64,000 nt of DNA from NCBI GenBank assembly GCA_023954475.1, contig JAMLHW010000012.1, forward strand, positions 1-64,000, written 5' to 3'. The notes beneath the pieces were generated by a model that saw only the letters and a program-made list of their open reading frames with translations, ran no database searches and was not told the DNA's origin. The first letter of the stretch is position 1; each line of letters starts with the position of its first letter. Made by a program: the position numbers and the translations under genes. Shown in pieces: positions 51,630-59,065 of this stretch. This stretch comes from Anaerolineae bacterium. GTDB lineage: Bacteria > Chloroflexota > Anaerolineae > Promineifilales > Promineifilaceae.

Positions 51630-51662
51630 ACGTAGTTAGCGTTCACTACAGGAGAAATGAAC

Positions 51663-52187
51663 ATGAGTAGTACAGTTGCCATTGTAACATTTGAGGATAG
51701 GGATTCGGCCAACAAGGCGTATAAGTCGCTCAAGCATCTCGAACAAGAGCAGCTTGTTGTGACGAAAGATGTTGTCGTCATCGTAAAAGATGAAAAAGGC
51801 AAAGTTAAAGTACACGAAACAGAAGAAACCACGACAGCAGGTGGCGCAGCCAAAGGGGGCGTACTGGGTTTTGTCGTCGGTTTTATGTTCGGTGGCCCAA
51901 TCGGCGGCTTACTCGTCGGTGGCGTAGCAGGTGCTTTGCTGGCCAAGAAGACTGACTATGGTGTCAGTGTTGATAAGGTAAAGGCTGTTGGTGAAGGAAT
52001 GGCTAACAACAGCTCGGCATTGCTCGTTCAGATTGAATCGGGCAATACAGCAGCATTGCGGGGTCTGGTCGATACGTATAAAGGTACAGTACACGATCTG
52101 GACATTTCGGCCGATGCAGAAATCGCCATCAATGAATCAGCGGCAGCGGCTCACACCGCAACCGGTGGGATGTCAGCCCTCACGTAG
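51663..52187 (+). CDS. DUF1269-family glycine-zipper protein
   Basis: A 174-residue protein: an N-terminal strand-helix unit (S-S-T-V-A-I-V-T-F-E-D-R-D-S-A-N-K-A), a central glycine-rich hydrophobic hairpin (G-G-V-L-G-F-V-V-G-F-M-F-G-G-P-I-G-G), and a C-terminal unit with S-S-A-L-L-V-Q-I-E. This is the DUF1269 plan, related to the stress-cluster proteins at 15.5 and 19.0 kb. GGAG is 2 nt before ATG 51657 but 8 nt before ATG 51663, so I choose the latter. Confidence 0.78.
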   Translation: MSSTVAIVTFEDRDSANKAYKSLKHLEQEQLVVTKDVVVIVKDEKGKVKVHETEETTTAGGAAKGGVLGFVVGFMFGGPIGGLLVGGVAGALLAKKTDYGVSVDKVKAVGEGMANNSSALLVQIESGNTAALRGLVDTYKGTVHDLDISADAEIAINESAAAAHTATGGMSALT

Positions 52188-52274
52188 GAGACCAGAAAAA
52201 ACCAGGCGAATTAGCCGGTGGTGGATTTACTGCACTCTTGGGTGAGATGCTTTGCCCTCACGATCTAGAGTGTT

Positions 52275-53246
52275 TCATTGCATTGTTGTCACTGCACGAA
52301 CGCCACTCACTGACGGCAGTGGCTGTGTCCACCGCCAATCGTCGGGTATGACTTGCCAAAATTGACCATCAGAAGTGACGGCAAAAACATGGTCGTCGCT
52401 ATGGGCAAAGCGTTCAATCATGCGGCGTCGCCAGGGTGTTACCAGGCCATTCGCTGCGGTCTGCCAAGTCTGGCCACCGTCTTTGGTTTCAAGCACGTTG
52501 CCGTTGCGACCGGATGCGTTTTCGGCCGAACCAATCAAAAAATGCGCCGGATCATCTTTATCCCACCAAGCAGTCCGCACATAACCGTCCCAGAGGAACT
52601 GCCACATTTTGCCCCCGTCTGTTGAACGGTACAAGCCCCCGCCAGTCGGCGCAAGCAGATGGTCGGGGGAAGTCGGGTGCACCTCTATTGAGTGGACATC
52701 GGGGTGGAGTAAGCCCGGCTGTGGACGTGCAAACATGGGGCGGCCATCGCTGCCGGCAGCCAGTCGCCATGATGCGCCGTTGTCATCAGACCGTAGCAGA
52801 CCGCCTACTTCCACAGCCGCATATGCGCGTTGGCCATGGAAGGCAAAGCCGCGCACACAGCCGGCTTCAGGCGAGTAGGGAAGCCACCAGCCATGCTTGT
52901 CGCGCAGCAGGGCGAGTTTGGGCCGTTCCTGCCATCGGTCGCCACCGTCTTGCGACACATACAAGGCGGCGGGCTCCGTGCCGGCAAACTCCAGATCTGA
53001 GATATCGGGATGATAGGCGAGCCAGCGGATGTGTCGGTTTGTGAGTCCGCTCGATGCTTGCTCCCAGGTTCGGCCGAAATCGTCTGAGCGCCACACGCCA
53101 TCAGTTGTGCCAGCCAGAATCACGCCCTCCCGCGCAATTACAGAGGTCACGTCGTGTCCTGCGTGCAACAGCGTGCTGCTCGACAAACCTCTCCCATCTG
53201 TATCGGCCAGGATAACACCGTTTTGAGTCGCAAGTATCACCATCAT
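52275..53246 (-). CDS. BNR/Asp-box beta-propeller protein
   Basis: A 323-residue protein with at least five Asp-box (S-x-D-x-G-x-x-W) repeats: S-D-D-F-G-R-T-W, S-Q-D-G-G-D-R-W, S-D-D-N-G-A-S-W, S-T-D-G-G-K-M-W and T-K-D-G-G-Q-T-W. This predicts a sialidase/VPS10-like propeller. No signal peptide is seen, and no sialidase catalytic set (Arg triad, F-R-I-P) is visible, so it is more likely a binding or photosystem-assembly-like propeller than an enzyme. It stands alone between convergent and divergent neighbours. Confidence 0.8.
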   Translation of the reverse strand: MMVILATQNGVILADTDGRGLSSSTLLHAGHDVTSVIAREGVILAGTTDGVWRSDDFGRTWEQASSGLTNRHIRWLAYHPDISDLEFAGTEPAALYVSQDGGDRWQERPKLALLRDKHGWWLPYSPEAGCVRGFAFHGQRAYAAVEVGGLLRSDDNGASWRLAAGSDGRPMFARPQPGLLHPDVHSIEVHPTSPDHLLAPTGGGLYRSTDGGKMWQFLWDGYVRTAWWDKDDPAHFLIGSAENASGRNGNVLETKDGGQTWQTAANGLVTPWRRRMIERFAHSDDHVFAVTSDGQFWQVIPDDWRWTQPLPSVSGVRAVTTMQ

Positions 53247-53316
53247 ATGTCCCTATCGCTCCTACTGCACGGGAAAGTAAAGCGTTTGCCTCAGCTGCAA
53301 ATGTGCACGCTCAACA

Positions 53317-54417
53317 TCATGGCAAGATCAGATGTAGATCGCCAAACTCGTGCCACAAGTAACGCTCGTGCAGTGCGCTAGCGTAAGTGAGTTTGAGATG
53401 CTCAACGCCAGTCAAGGCCTGCAACATAGCCAGGTGGGTCGCACGCGGCTCGTGAAAGCCCGTGAGCAGTCCATCGACAACCCGCAAGCCGCGCTCCGGT
53501 GTGATGACCAGCTCTGTCCAACCCTTGCCGGCATAAATATACCCGTTTTCGTCGGCCACGGTCTCAAGGGCACGCACCGAGGTAGTGCCAACCGCGATGA
53601 TGCGCTTGCCGCGTGCGCGGGCGCTGTTGATACGTGCGGCACTATCGGCCGAAACGCGGTACGGTTCAGCGTAAGGTGCTTCATGGTCTTCCAGGCTTGC
53701 CACGCCGGTGTGCAGCAGCAGCGGCACGATCTCAACGCCTGCCGCGACGAGTTTGGTGATCAATTCGGCCGAAAACGCACGTCCCGCACTCGGCATTTCA
53801 GCACTCCCTGCTTCTGTGGCATAGACGGTCTGATACGCCTCAATCGGCCATGCCTGTTCCACGTAACTGTAACGAATCGGAAAGCCATGTTGCGCCAGGT
53901 AGGCGGGGAGCGGTTGGTGAATGTCAAACTGAGCGAGCCAGAGTCTGACCTTCCCGTCTCCACGCGCAGTTTTGTTCCCGGACGGTGCTAATAGGGTCAC
54001 GTGATGCCCGGTGGCCAGTCGAACGGCCTCTCCAGCTACGGCGTCGTACAGTGGTTGCGATCCAGCAGACGTGAGCCGACGCAGTTCAACGACTGCCAAT
54101 GGTGCAATCTCATTTGTCACGATTGTCGATACGTGCACATGCACCTGCTCGCCGTTGTCGCGCTGACCGATCAATGCTGCCGGCAGCGTGCCGCTGGTAT
54201 TAATGACCAACACATCGCCTGGCCCAAGAAAGCGTGGCAAGCTGCCGAATGCGCTGTGCATAAGCCTGTCTGACTGGTAGTGCGAGACCAGAAGGCGCAC
54301 CGCATGGCGGGCTAGACCGCGTGCCTCGGGCGGTGCATGCGCTTCCAGTTCATTTGGCAGCGCAAAGTCAAGGGATGGAATTGAACTGCTTCCGGCAGCT
54401 TGCATAACAGTCTGCAT
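53317..54417 (-). CDS. queA: S-adenosylmethionine:tRNA ribosyltransferase-isomerase (QueA), divergent
   Basis: A 366-residue QueA-family protein. L-D-F-A-L-P-N-E-L-E-A near residue 16, G-D-V-L-V-I-N-T-S-G-T near 67, V-E-Q-A-W-P-I-E-A-Y-Q-T-V-Y, the A-G-R-A-F-S-A-E-L segment and a late V-G-T-T-S-V-R-A-L-E are characteristic. QueA transfers the ribosyl part of SAM to preQ1 in tRNA, making epoxyqueuosine. The usual N-x-T-K-V-x-P-A-R-L loop is replaced by N-T-S-G-T-L-P-A-A-L, so this is a divergent subgroup whose substrate may differ. The SDR gene upstream is co-directional. Confidence 0.8.
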   Translation of the reverse strand: MQTVMQAAGSSSIPSLDFALPNELEAHAPPEARGLARHAVRLLVSHYQSDRLMHSAFGSLPRFLGPGDVLVINTSGTLPAALIGQRDNGEQVHVHVSTIVTNEIAPLAVVELRRLTSAGSQPLYDAVAGEAVRLATGHHVTLLAPSGNKTARGDGKVRLWLAQFDIHQPLPAYLAQHGFPIRYSYVEQAWPIEAYQTVYATEAGSAEMPSAGRAFSAELITKLVAAGVEIVPLLLHTGVASLEDHEAPYAEPYRVSADSAARINSARARGKRIIAVGTTSVRALETVADENGYIYAGKGWTELVITPERGLRVVDGLLTGFHEPRATHLAMLQALTGVEHLKLTYASALHERYLWHEFGDLHLILP

Positions 54418-54437
54418 AACAATGTATCCTGTGTAAA

Positions 54438-54458
54438 TCGGATTGTTAATCCGGTAGG
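54438..54458. repeat. Second copy of the GGATTG-AATCC palindromic unit
   Basis: TCGGATTGTTAATCCG followed by GTAGG, related to part of the element at 42156-42203. It lies just upstream of queA. A further inverted repeat (CCACGAAGT at 54522 / ACTTCGTGG at 54555) occupies the same gap. Confidence 0.55.
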
Positions 54459-54630
54459 CGAGGCGGATTATATGAAAGTTACGAAAGTGAACCGGTAATC
54501 ATCCAAAAGAGCTACGAAGCACCACGAAGTAAACCCCTTCGTGTTCTTCGCGTGACTTCGTGGATCAGAGTAACAATCTCTTAACAGATTAATTTGTAAA
54601 ACGCCATTCAACCCGCCCTGCGAATTCAGT

Positions 54631-55338
54631 TCAGGCAACTGCCGGTTCAGCTAATGCTCTGGCTCGGTAGCGCCCGCTTGGAAGATGACCACTCAGTAGC
54701 GTCAGCAGTCCGGGCACGCTGGACTCGGGTAGTTCGCGGTCGCTGATATCTTCGTTTGGGAATGCTTCTTGATGCATTTGCGTGCGCATGTCGCCGGGGT
54801 CGACCCAATAGACGCGCCAATCAGGGTTCTCGCTCGACAGAACTGCCGATAGCTGTTCGAGTGCTGCCTTGCTGGCTCCGTAGCCACCCCAACCGGGGTA
54901 TGCTTCCACACCCGCATCGCTGCTGATATTGATGACAATCGGATTTGGCTTCAATTGCGCATGGACTGCCTGCAACACGCCGAGCGGTGCAATCGTGTTG
55001 ATGTGAAAGACGTCGTGTAGAACGCCGAGCGGATAGTTGAGCAAGGTCGGCTGCGGACTAGGGCCCAGGATGCCGGCGTTGTTCACGACGGCGTCCAAAC
55101 CGCCGAGGTCACGGGCAACGATTCCAAGCGTCTGCAGGTGACGTGGATCGCCAACATCACCGGCTACTGCCACGACTGTGGTCGTCCGACTCAATGATTG
55201 TTGAATCCGCGCCAGCTCATCAGTTCCACGTGCGGTGATGATCAGCCGCCAGCCATGATGTGCCAGCGCTTGAGCTAGGGCAAGGCCCAGCCCACGTGAG
55301 GCACCAGTGATGAGAGCCGTTTGTATATGCTGTGTCAT
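54631..55338 (-). CDS. Short-chain dehydrogenase/reductase
   Basis: A 235-residue SDR with T-G-A-S-R-G-L-G for cofactor binding near residue 13, N-N-A-G near 88, a serine in I-N-I-S-S-D-A-G and the Y-G-A-S-K active site near 155. The substrate is not predictable from sequence. I choose ATG 55338: GGAG lies 6 nt upstream, while the ATG at 55350 overlaps this ribosome site. It precedes queA by 213 bp on the same strand. Confidence 0.85.
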   Translation of the reverse strand: MTQHIQTALITGASRGLGLALAQALAHHGWRLIITARGTDELARIQQSLSRTTTVVAVAGDVGDPRHLQTLGIVARDLGGLDAVVNNAGILGPSPQPTLLNYPLGVLHDVFHINTIAPLGVLQAVHAQLKPNPIVINISSDAGVEAYPGWGGYGASKAALEQLSAVLSSENPDWRVYWVDPGDMRTQMHQEAFPNEDISDRELPESSVPGLLTLLSGHLPSGRYRARALAEPAVA

Positions 55339-55497
55339 GATATTCTCCATTTGATGACGTAATTAGTCATCCGTGAACCGCAGTCGGATGACCGATTTGC
55401 GATTACGGACTAACAACCGTTCTGTGTCTATGTTGATATGAATTGTAAGCGGAGTGGCTTCGGCCGAAATCCGGTATTCGGTCAGGATGCAGGCAAC

Positions 55498-55526
55498 AAA
55501 AAAGGACAGGTAAGCACCTGTCCTTT
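55498..55526 (-). terminator. Intrinsic terminator after the two-component genes
   Basis: On the reverse strand, GGACAGGT-GCTT-ACCTGTCC forms an 8-bp stem (extended by AAA/TTT) followed by a six-T run. It ends transcription of the kinase-regulator operon that stops at 55674. Confidence 0.85.
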
Positions 55527-55553
55527 GGTACAGTATCAGAAGGTAGACGACGT

Positions 55554-55677
55554 CTAGCAGCTTGTCGGAAAAAGAATGATGGGGCGCAGATCTTGGGGCA
55601 TTTCTGAGTTTAACATCACTACAGAGCAGCGTTTATCTGCGTTCATCTGTGTCCTGACTTCTCCGACAGACTGCTAG
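55554..55677. mobile_element. MITE-like element with about 16-bp terminal inverted repeats
   Basis: CTAGCAGCTTGTCGGA at 55554-55569 is matched, inverted, by TCCGACAGACTGCTAG at 55662-55677 (14 of 16 positions). The 124-bp unit has no coding potential. Its ends resemble those of DDE-type insertion sequences that carry GTCTGTCGGA, so it is probably a non-autonomous derivative. Its right end overlaps the response-regulator stop codon, so the insertion may have set the present C-terminus. Confidence 0.6.
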
Positions 55678-56309
55678 AGCTCGACTAAATTGTGCTGTGC
55701 AGCAATCGCCACGGCTTCTGTGCGGTTGCCCGCACCCAATTTGCTCAGAAGCGAGCTGACATGGACCTTGACGGTGCGCTCACTAATGTTCAACTGCAGC
55801 GAGATTTCCTTGTTTTGGAGCCCCGTTGCGAGCAAGTTGAGCACCTCTTGCTCACGCGGCGTGAGCGCGTCGAGGGTAGGGGGCGGTGGTTGCGTGATGT
55901 GGTGCAGTAATTTGGACGCTACGATGGGTTGTAGTAACGATTCACCGCCATGCACCACACGAATGGCGTCAAAGAGTTCCTGACGCGGAACACCCTTGAG
56001 CAAATAGCCTTGTGCACCGGCACGCAACGCTTCGACAATGCGTTCATCGCTGTCAAAGGCGGTGAAGACGATGACACGACGACCTGGATGAGTGACTCGC
56101 ATCTGTTGCAGGGCAGCGACGCCATCGAGGCCCGGCATTTCAAGATCGAGCAGAACAATATCAGGATCGAGCTCACCAGCAAGACGTATCGCTTCGCTAC
56201 CGCTTCCGGCTTCGCCAACGATATCGAAGTCGGTCTGCGTGCTGAGAATCGCTACAAGGCCGTCGCGCACCACCGGGTGGTCATCGACAATCAGGATTCG
56301 AATCGCCAT
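55674..56309 (-). CDS. NarL/DesR-type response regulator
   Basis: A 211-residue regulator. The receiver domain has the phosphate-accepting Asp in D-I-V-L-L-D-L-E-M-P-G near residue 54, with V-D-D-H-P-V-V at the start and L-L-K-G-V-P near 104. The C-terminal LuxR helix-turn-helix is L-T-P-R-E-Q-E-V-L-N-L-L-A-T-G-L-Q-N-K-E-I. It overlaps its partner kinase gene by 19 bp. Its stop lies in the MITE-like repeat. Confidence 0.93.
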   Translation of the reverse strand: MAIRILIVDDHPVVRDGLVAILSTQTDFDIVGEAGSGSEAIRLAGELDPDIVLLDLEMPGLDGVAALQQMRVTHPGRRVIVFTAFDSDERIVEALRAGAQGYLLKGVPRQELFDAIRVVHGGESLLQPIVASKLLHHITQPPPPTLDALTPREQEVLNLLATGLQNKEISLQLNISERTVKVHVSSLLSKLGAGNRTEAVAIAAQHNLVEL

Positions 56310-57478
56310 GGTTGCTCCTGTTCAAGCGGAATAGTGACCTGCAAGTTTGTGCCCTCTCCAAGTGTGCTGCTGATTTGCAGGTTGCCGCCCAGCAAGCGAA
56401 CCCTCTCGTTAAGACCGACTAGGCCAAAGCGCTGAGTCGGTATGTCGCTGACATCGAACCCCAGGCCATCGTCTGCAATAAGCAGCGTGATTTCGCTCGG
56501 CGTATGGGTCAGGGTTAATGACACGTGGTCGGCTTGCGCATGTTGAACCGCATTGTTCAACGCTTCCTGTGCAATGCGATACAGACCGATCTCGAGACGG
56601 GGTGACAACGGCCGATTCTCGCCAATCATGTTCAGTATCACGTCAATGGGCAGGCTGTTACAGAGATCGCGCAGGGCTTGCGGCAAGCTGCGACTTTCGA
56701 GGGGCGCCGCACGCAAGTCCAGTACTGAGCGGCGGGCTTCATCTAGATTGTGACGTGTCAGATTTAGTGCCTTGCGTATTGTTTGCAGGATGCGGCTTGG
56801 GTTAGCTTTCAGTTCGAACAGTGTTTCGGCCGATTCCAACTGCAAGGCGACTCCGGTTAATCCTTGTGCCAACGTATCGTGAATCTCACGTGCCAGGCGG
56901 TTGCGTTCTTGAAGCACCCCAAGATGACGACTCTGCTGCACCAGCCGATTGCGTTCGATTGCGATGCCCAACATGTCGCCGATGGTGTAGAACAAACGCA
57001 GGTCTTCGGCCGAAAGCTCGCGCCAGTCGGTGCTTGCCAAATTTAGAATGCCCAGCTTCTTTCCATGGGCATTGATGGGTATGCTGGCATGGTAGGCTAG
57101 GCCGTTTGTGCCATCGACCAAATCCTCCAAACGGCTGCATTGGACCACGTTGACATTGGCAGCTCCCTTCAAGTCACCTTTGCGATATGTCGAGAGGCAG
57201 TAGCAACTGCCTTCCATGCGCGCCGGATGATTGGCTAGTCCGGGTGGCAGGTTTTGGGAAGCGGCTAGATAGCTTTCGGCCGAACCGGCATGATCCAGGT
57301 CTTCCCGCAGCAGCCAGACCCAACCCGTTTCCAGGCCAAATAGTTCCGCTGCCTGGGCCAAAACAACCTGAAGCGCCTCTTTAATTTCAAGCGTGCCGTT
57401 CAGCGCCTGAGCAACTGTATTGAGCAGGCTCAGCTCACGATTGCGCTGGCGAAGTTGGTCGACCGTACGAATGCCCAT
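56291..57478 (-). CDS. GAF-domain sensor histidine kinase (HisKA_3)
   Basis: A 395-residue cytoplasmic kinase: GAF domain (about 30-180, with L-N-T-V-A-Q-A-L-N-G-T-L), dimerisation/phosphoacceptor L-A-R-E-I-H-D-T-L-A-Q-G-L near 200, and HATPase with N-N-A-V-Q-H-A near 305 and I-A-D-D-G-L-G-F near 335. This is the LiaS/NarX-like kinase group. The signal is unknown; the GAF domain points to a small cytoplasmic ligand or redox state. I start at ATG 57478; TACAAT (57485-57490) lies 6 nt before it. Confidence 0.92.
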   Translation of the reverse strand: MGIRTVDQLRQRNRELSLLNTVAQALNGTLEIKEALQVVLAQAAELFGLETGWVWLLREDLDHAGSAESYLAASQNLPPGLANHPARMEGSCYCLSTYRKGDLKGAANVNVVQCSRLEDLVDGTNGLAYHASIPINAHGKKLGILNLASTDWRELSAEDLRLFYTIGDMLGIAIERNRLVQQSRHLGVLQERNRLAREIHDTLAQGLTGVALQLESAETLFELKANPSRILQTIRKALNLTRHNLDEARRSVLDLRAAPLESRSLPQALRDLCNSLPIDVILNMIGENRPLSPRLEIGLYRIAQEALNNAVQHAQADHVSLTLTHTPSEITLLIADDGLGFDVSDIPTQRFGLVGLNERVRLLGGNLQISSTLGEGTNLQVTIPLEQEQPWRFES

Positions 57479-57484
57479 GTAAAG

Positions 57485-57490
57485 ATTGTA
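57485..57490 (-). promoter_or_regulatory. Candidate -10 box for a leaderless kinase mRNA
   Basis: Reverse strand TACAAT, then CTTTAC, then ATG 57478, without a Shine-Dalgarno sequence: the same arrangement as in front of the LAL regulators. Confidence 0.5.
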
Positions 57491-57580
57491 GTTGAGTCTT
57501 ACTCTGATACCAAGAAGTGTGGGATTCTCCCGCTTTGGTGGACAAAGAGATACGATAGAGCGTTCACAACGGAGGAACAA

Positions 57581-57868
57581 ATGGGAAAGCAGTACAGCAG
57601 AGAGTCCAAGATCGAAACCGTCCGGCTGTCATATCAGACGGACAAGAAACCAGATGATTTTGCCGCCAGCGTCGGAATCAGCCCTAGCAGCCTCAACAGG
57701 TGGCGTTCCGAGTATGGTCAAGATCCGCAACAGGCGTTTCCAGGCAAGGGAGTGCGCAAGGAGCGGGATGAAGAAGTCGCCCAGCTGAAAAAGCAGCTGC
57801 GTGACGCGCAGTTGGAGAATGAGGTGTTAAAAAAAGCCGTCGCCATCTTCACGCAACCAAAGCGATGA
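57581..57868 (+). CDS. IS3-family transposase OrfA
   Basis: A 95-residue helix-turn-helix and leucine-zipper protein: M-G-K-Q-Y-S-R-E-S-K-I-E-T-V-R-L at the start, a DNA-binding S-V-G-I-S-P-S-S-L-N-R-W, then a coiled coil with R-D-A-Q-L-E-N-E-V-L-K-K-A-V-A-I-F. The GGAGGA ribosome site fixes ATG 57581. Its end overlaps orfB by 4 bp (ATGA), as in other IS3 members. Without a full orfB it cannot transpose by itself. Confidence 0.85.
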   Translation: MGKQYSRESKIETVRLSYQTDKKPDDFAASVGISPSSLNRWRSEYGQDPQQAFPGKGVRKERDEEVAQLKKQLRDAQLENEVLKKAVAIFTQPKR

Positions 57869-58047
57869 GATTTGAGTTTGTCGACACCCATCGGGACAGG
57901 TATCCGGTTGAGCTGATGTGTCGGGTCTTGGACGTCTCGCGCAGCGGCTACTATGCTTGGCGCAAGCGAGAACCAAGCAAGCGGAAGATGGCGAACCAGA
58001 AGCTACTGGCTTTGATCAAGGAGCTTCACCAGCAGAACAAAGGCCGG
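57865..58047 (+). pseudogene. Truncated IS3-family orfB, 5' fragment
   Basis: Encodes M-R-F-E-F-V-D-T-H and V-L-D-V-S-R-S-G-Y-Y-A-W, the normal OrfB N-terminus, through H-Q-Q-N-K-G-R-Y, then runs into unrelated sequence and stops at 58068. The whole DDE catalytic domain (about 220 residues) is missing. Confidence 0.85.
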
Positions 58048-58080
58048 TATGATCCCATCCAGCTTTAATGGACACGTAAT

Positions 58081-58161
58081 CTAAGCGGGTACAACCGCAT
58101 AGGCCTCTTCATAATTAGCCGGGCTCACATTGCTATTTGACGAGTGTCGTCTCGATGCGAT
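58081..58161 (-). pseudogene. IS3-family orfB, 3' fragment on the opposite strand
   Basis: On the reverse strand this encodes S-R-R-H-S-S-N-S-N-V-S-P-A-N-Y-E-E followed by A-Y-A-V-V-P-A and a TAG at 58081-58083. R-R-H-S-S-N and S-P-x-x-Y-E are the classic C-terminal motifs of IS3 OrfB. Nothing of the domain upstream remains. Confidence 0.7.
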
Positions 58162-58179
58162 TTACGATACCTGTTTTTA

Positions 58180-58302
58180 CAATTGGGTATGACCGAGCGC
58201 ACAATCAAAGCCCATCTGACTAACCTCTACAATAAGCTTGGCGTCGATTCCCGTGCCGCGGCCGTATCCGTGGCGATTCAACAAGGTGTGTTGAGCGGAT
58301 AA
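58180..58302 (+). pseudogene. Beheaded NarL/LuxR-type response regulator
   Basis: Encodes Q-L-G-M-T-E-R-T-I-K-A-H-L-T-N-L-Y-N-K-L, then G-V-D-S-R-A-A-A-V and Q-Q-G-V-L-S-G with a TAA stop: the last two helices of a LuxR-type helix-turn-helix and the usual tail. The receiver domain and the first helices are absent. It adjoins the IS3 remnant directly, so the transposon probably removed the rest. The remaining 130 bp to 58432 show nothing. Confidence 0.7.
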
Positions 58303-58432
58303 CGTTTTTTCACCCACTGCCCAATCCATACATAATGTTGACTTTTGTACTGCTAGGCAGAAACGGCTTGGAATCTGGTCGCAGTTCGCCGTTTAACAAA
58401 CTCGGATTCTGAACCCTCATGCTGTCTTCCCG

Positions 58433-59056
58433 TCAGTATGTCCCGCAACTCGACAATGCCGGCGAAAGCCGCTCGAGTTTATGGCGCATTTCAACAATAT
58501 GCTGCTGCTTTCTCACTGCATACAAATGCTGCGCTGCATCACTAAAATAACGTTGAGATTGTAGAAACTGGAGTTGACGTGTGTACCATTCGTAGTCAGA
58601 AATCGGCCGAACTGTCGCTTCAAATTCCCGCCGCAACGCATTGTTCAGCGGCCAGAAATTTACGCTGCCCAATACGCTCAGGTCAGCATCTGCGAGCAAC
58701 GATTCGAACTGATTTCTTGGCGTTTGCGGCAGCTTTGTCGCCCAGATTGCGCCACATATTTGCTTGATTTGCTCACTATCAAAATCGTAGCGGGGTAAAA
58801 TTGAATGCGCAATTTGAACACCATGCGCTTCGTGATTGGCCAAACTCTCGATGAACCCGATGTCGTGGAACGCAGCCGCCACCTCCAACAAATGCGTGTC
58901 CGTCTCGTTCATGTTGCTGAGTTGGGCCAGACAGAGTGCCGCAACCATCACGTAGCTCTGCGTATGCTGCACATTGTGGTAGAAGAGGGTAGGGGGTAGG
59001 TCTGTCTGCATTCGGCCGATTGCCCACACCTTTGCACCGTCAAAATCGGGATTCAT
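58433..59056 (-). CDS. HD-domain phosphohydrolase
   Basis: A 207-residue protein with the HD metal ligands Y-H-N-V-Q-H-T near residue 28, A-A-F-H-D-I-G-F near 62 and L-A-D-A-D-L-S near 123 (H...HD...D). HD-domain enzymes hydrolyse phosphoester bonds, including cyclic nucleotides and nucleotides. It begins 9 bp after the stop of the cyclase-like gene on the same strand, so the two form an operon; a cNMP phosphodiesterase paired with a cyclase is an attractive but unproven idea. Confidence 0.8.
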   Translation of the reverse strand: MNPDFDGAKVWAIGRMQTDLPPTLFYHNVQHTQSYVMVAALCLAQLSNMNETDTHLLEVAAAFHDIGFIESLANHEAHGVQIAHSILPRYDFDSEQIKQICGAIWATKLPQTPRNQFESLLADADLSVLGSVNFWPLNNALRREFEATVRPISDYEWYTRQLQFLQSQRYFSDAAQHLYAVRKQQHIVEMRHKLERLSPALSSCGTY

Positions 59057-59065
59057 GTGATTGTC

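Larger units (their letters stand above)
57518..58161. mobile_element. Rearranged IS3-family remnant
   Basis: It contains orfA intact, the 5' piece of orfB, and then, from about 58048, the 3' end of an IS3-family orfB on the opposite strand together with its terminal sequence. The left end (57518 on, CCCGCTTTGGTGGACA) and the internal end (58048 on, CCAGCTTTAATGGACA) resemble each other in the same orientation, although the ends of one intact IS should be inverted. An inversion or a collision of two related elements explains this. Confidence 0.65.

Noticed and set aside
52275-53246. BNR protein as a sialidase
   Set aside because: Asp-boxes are present but no signal peptide, F-R-I-P motif or Arg triad was found.
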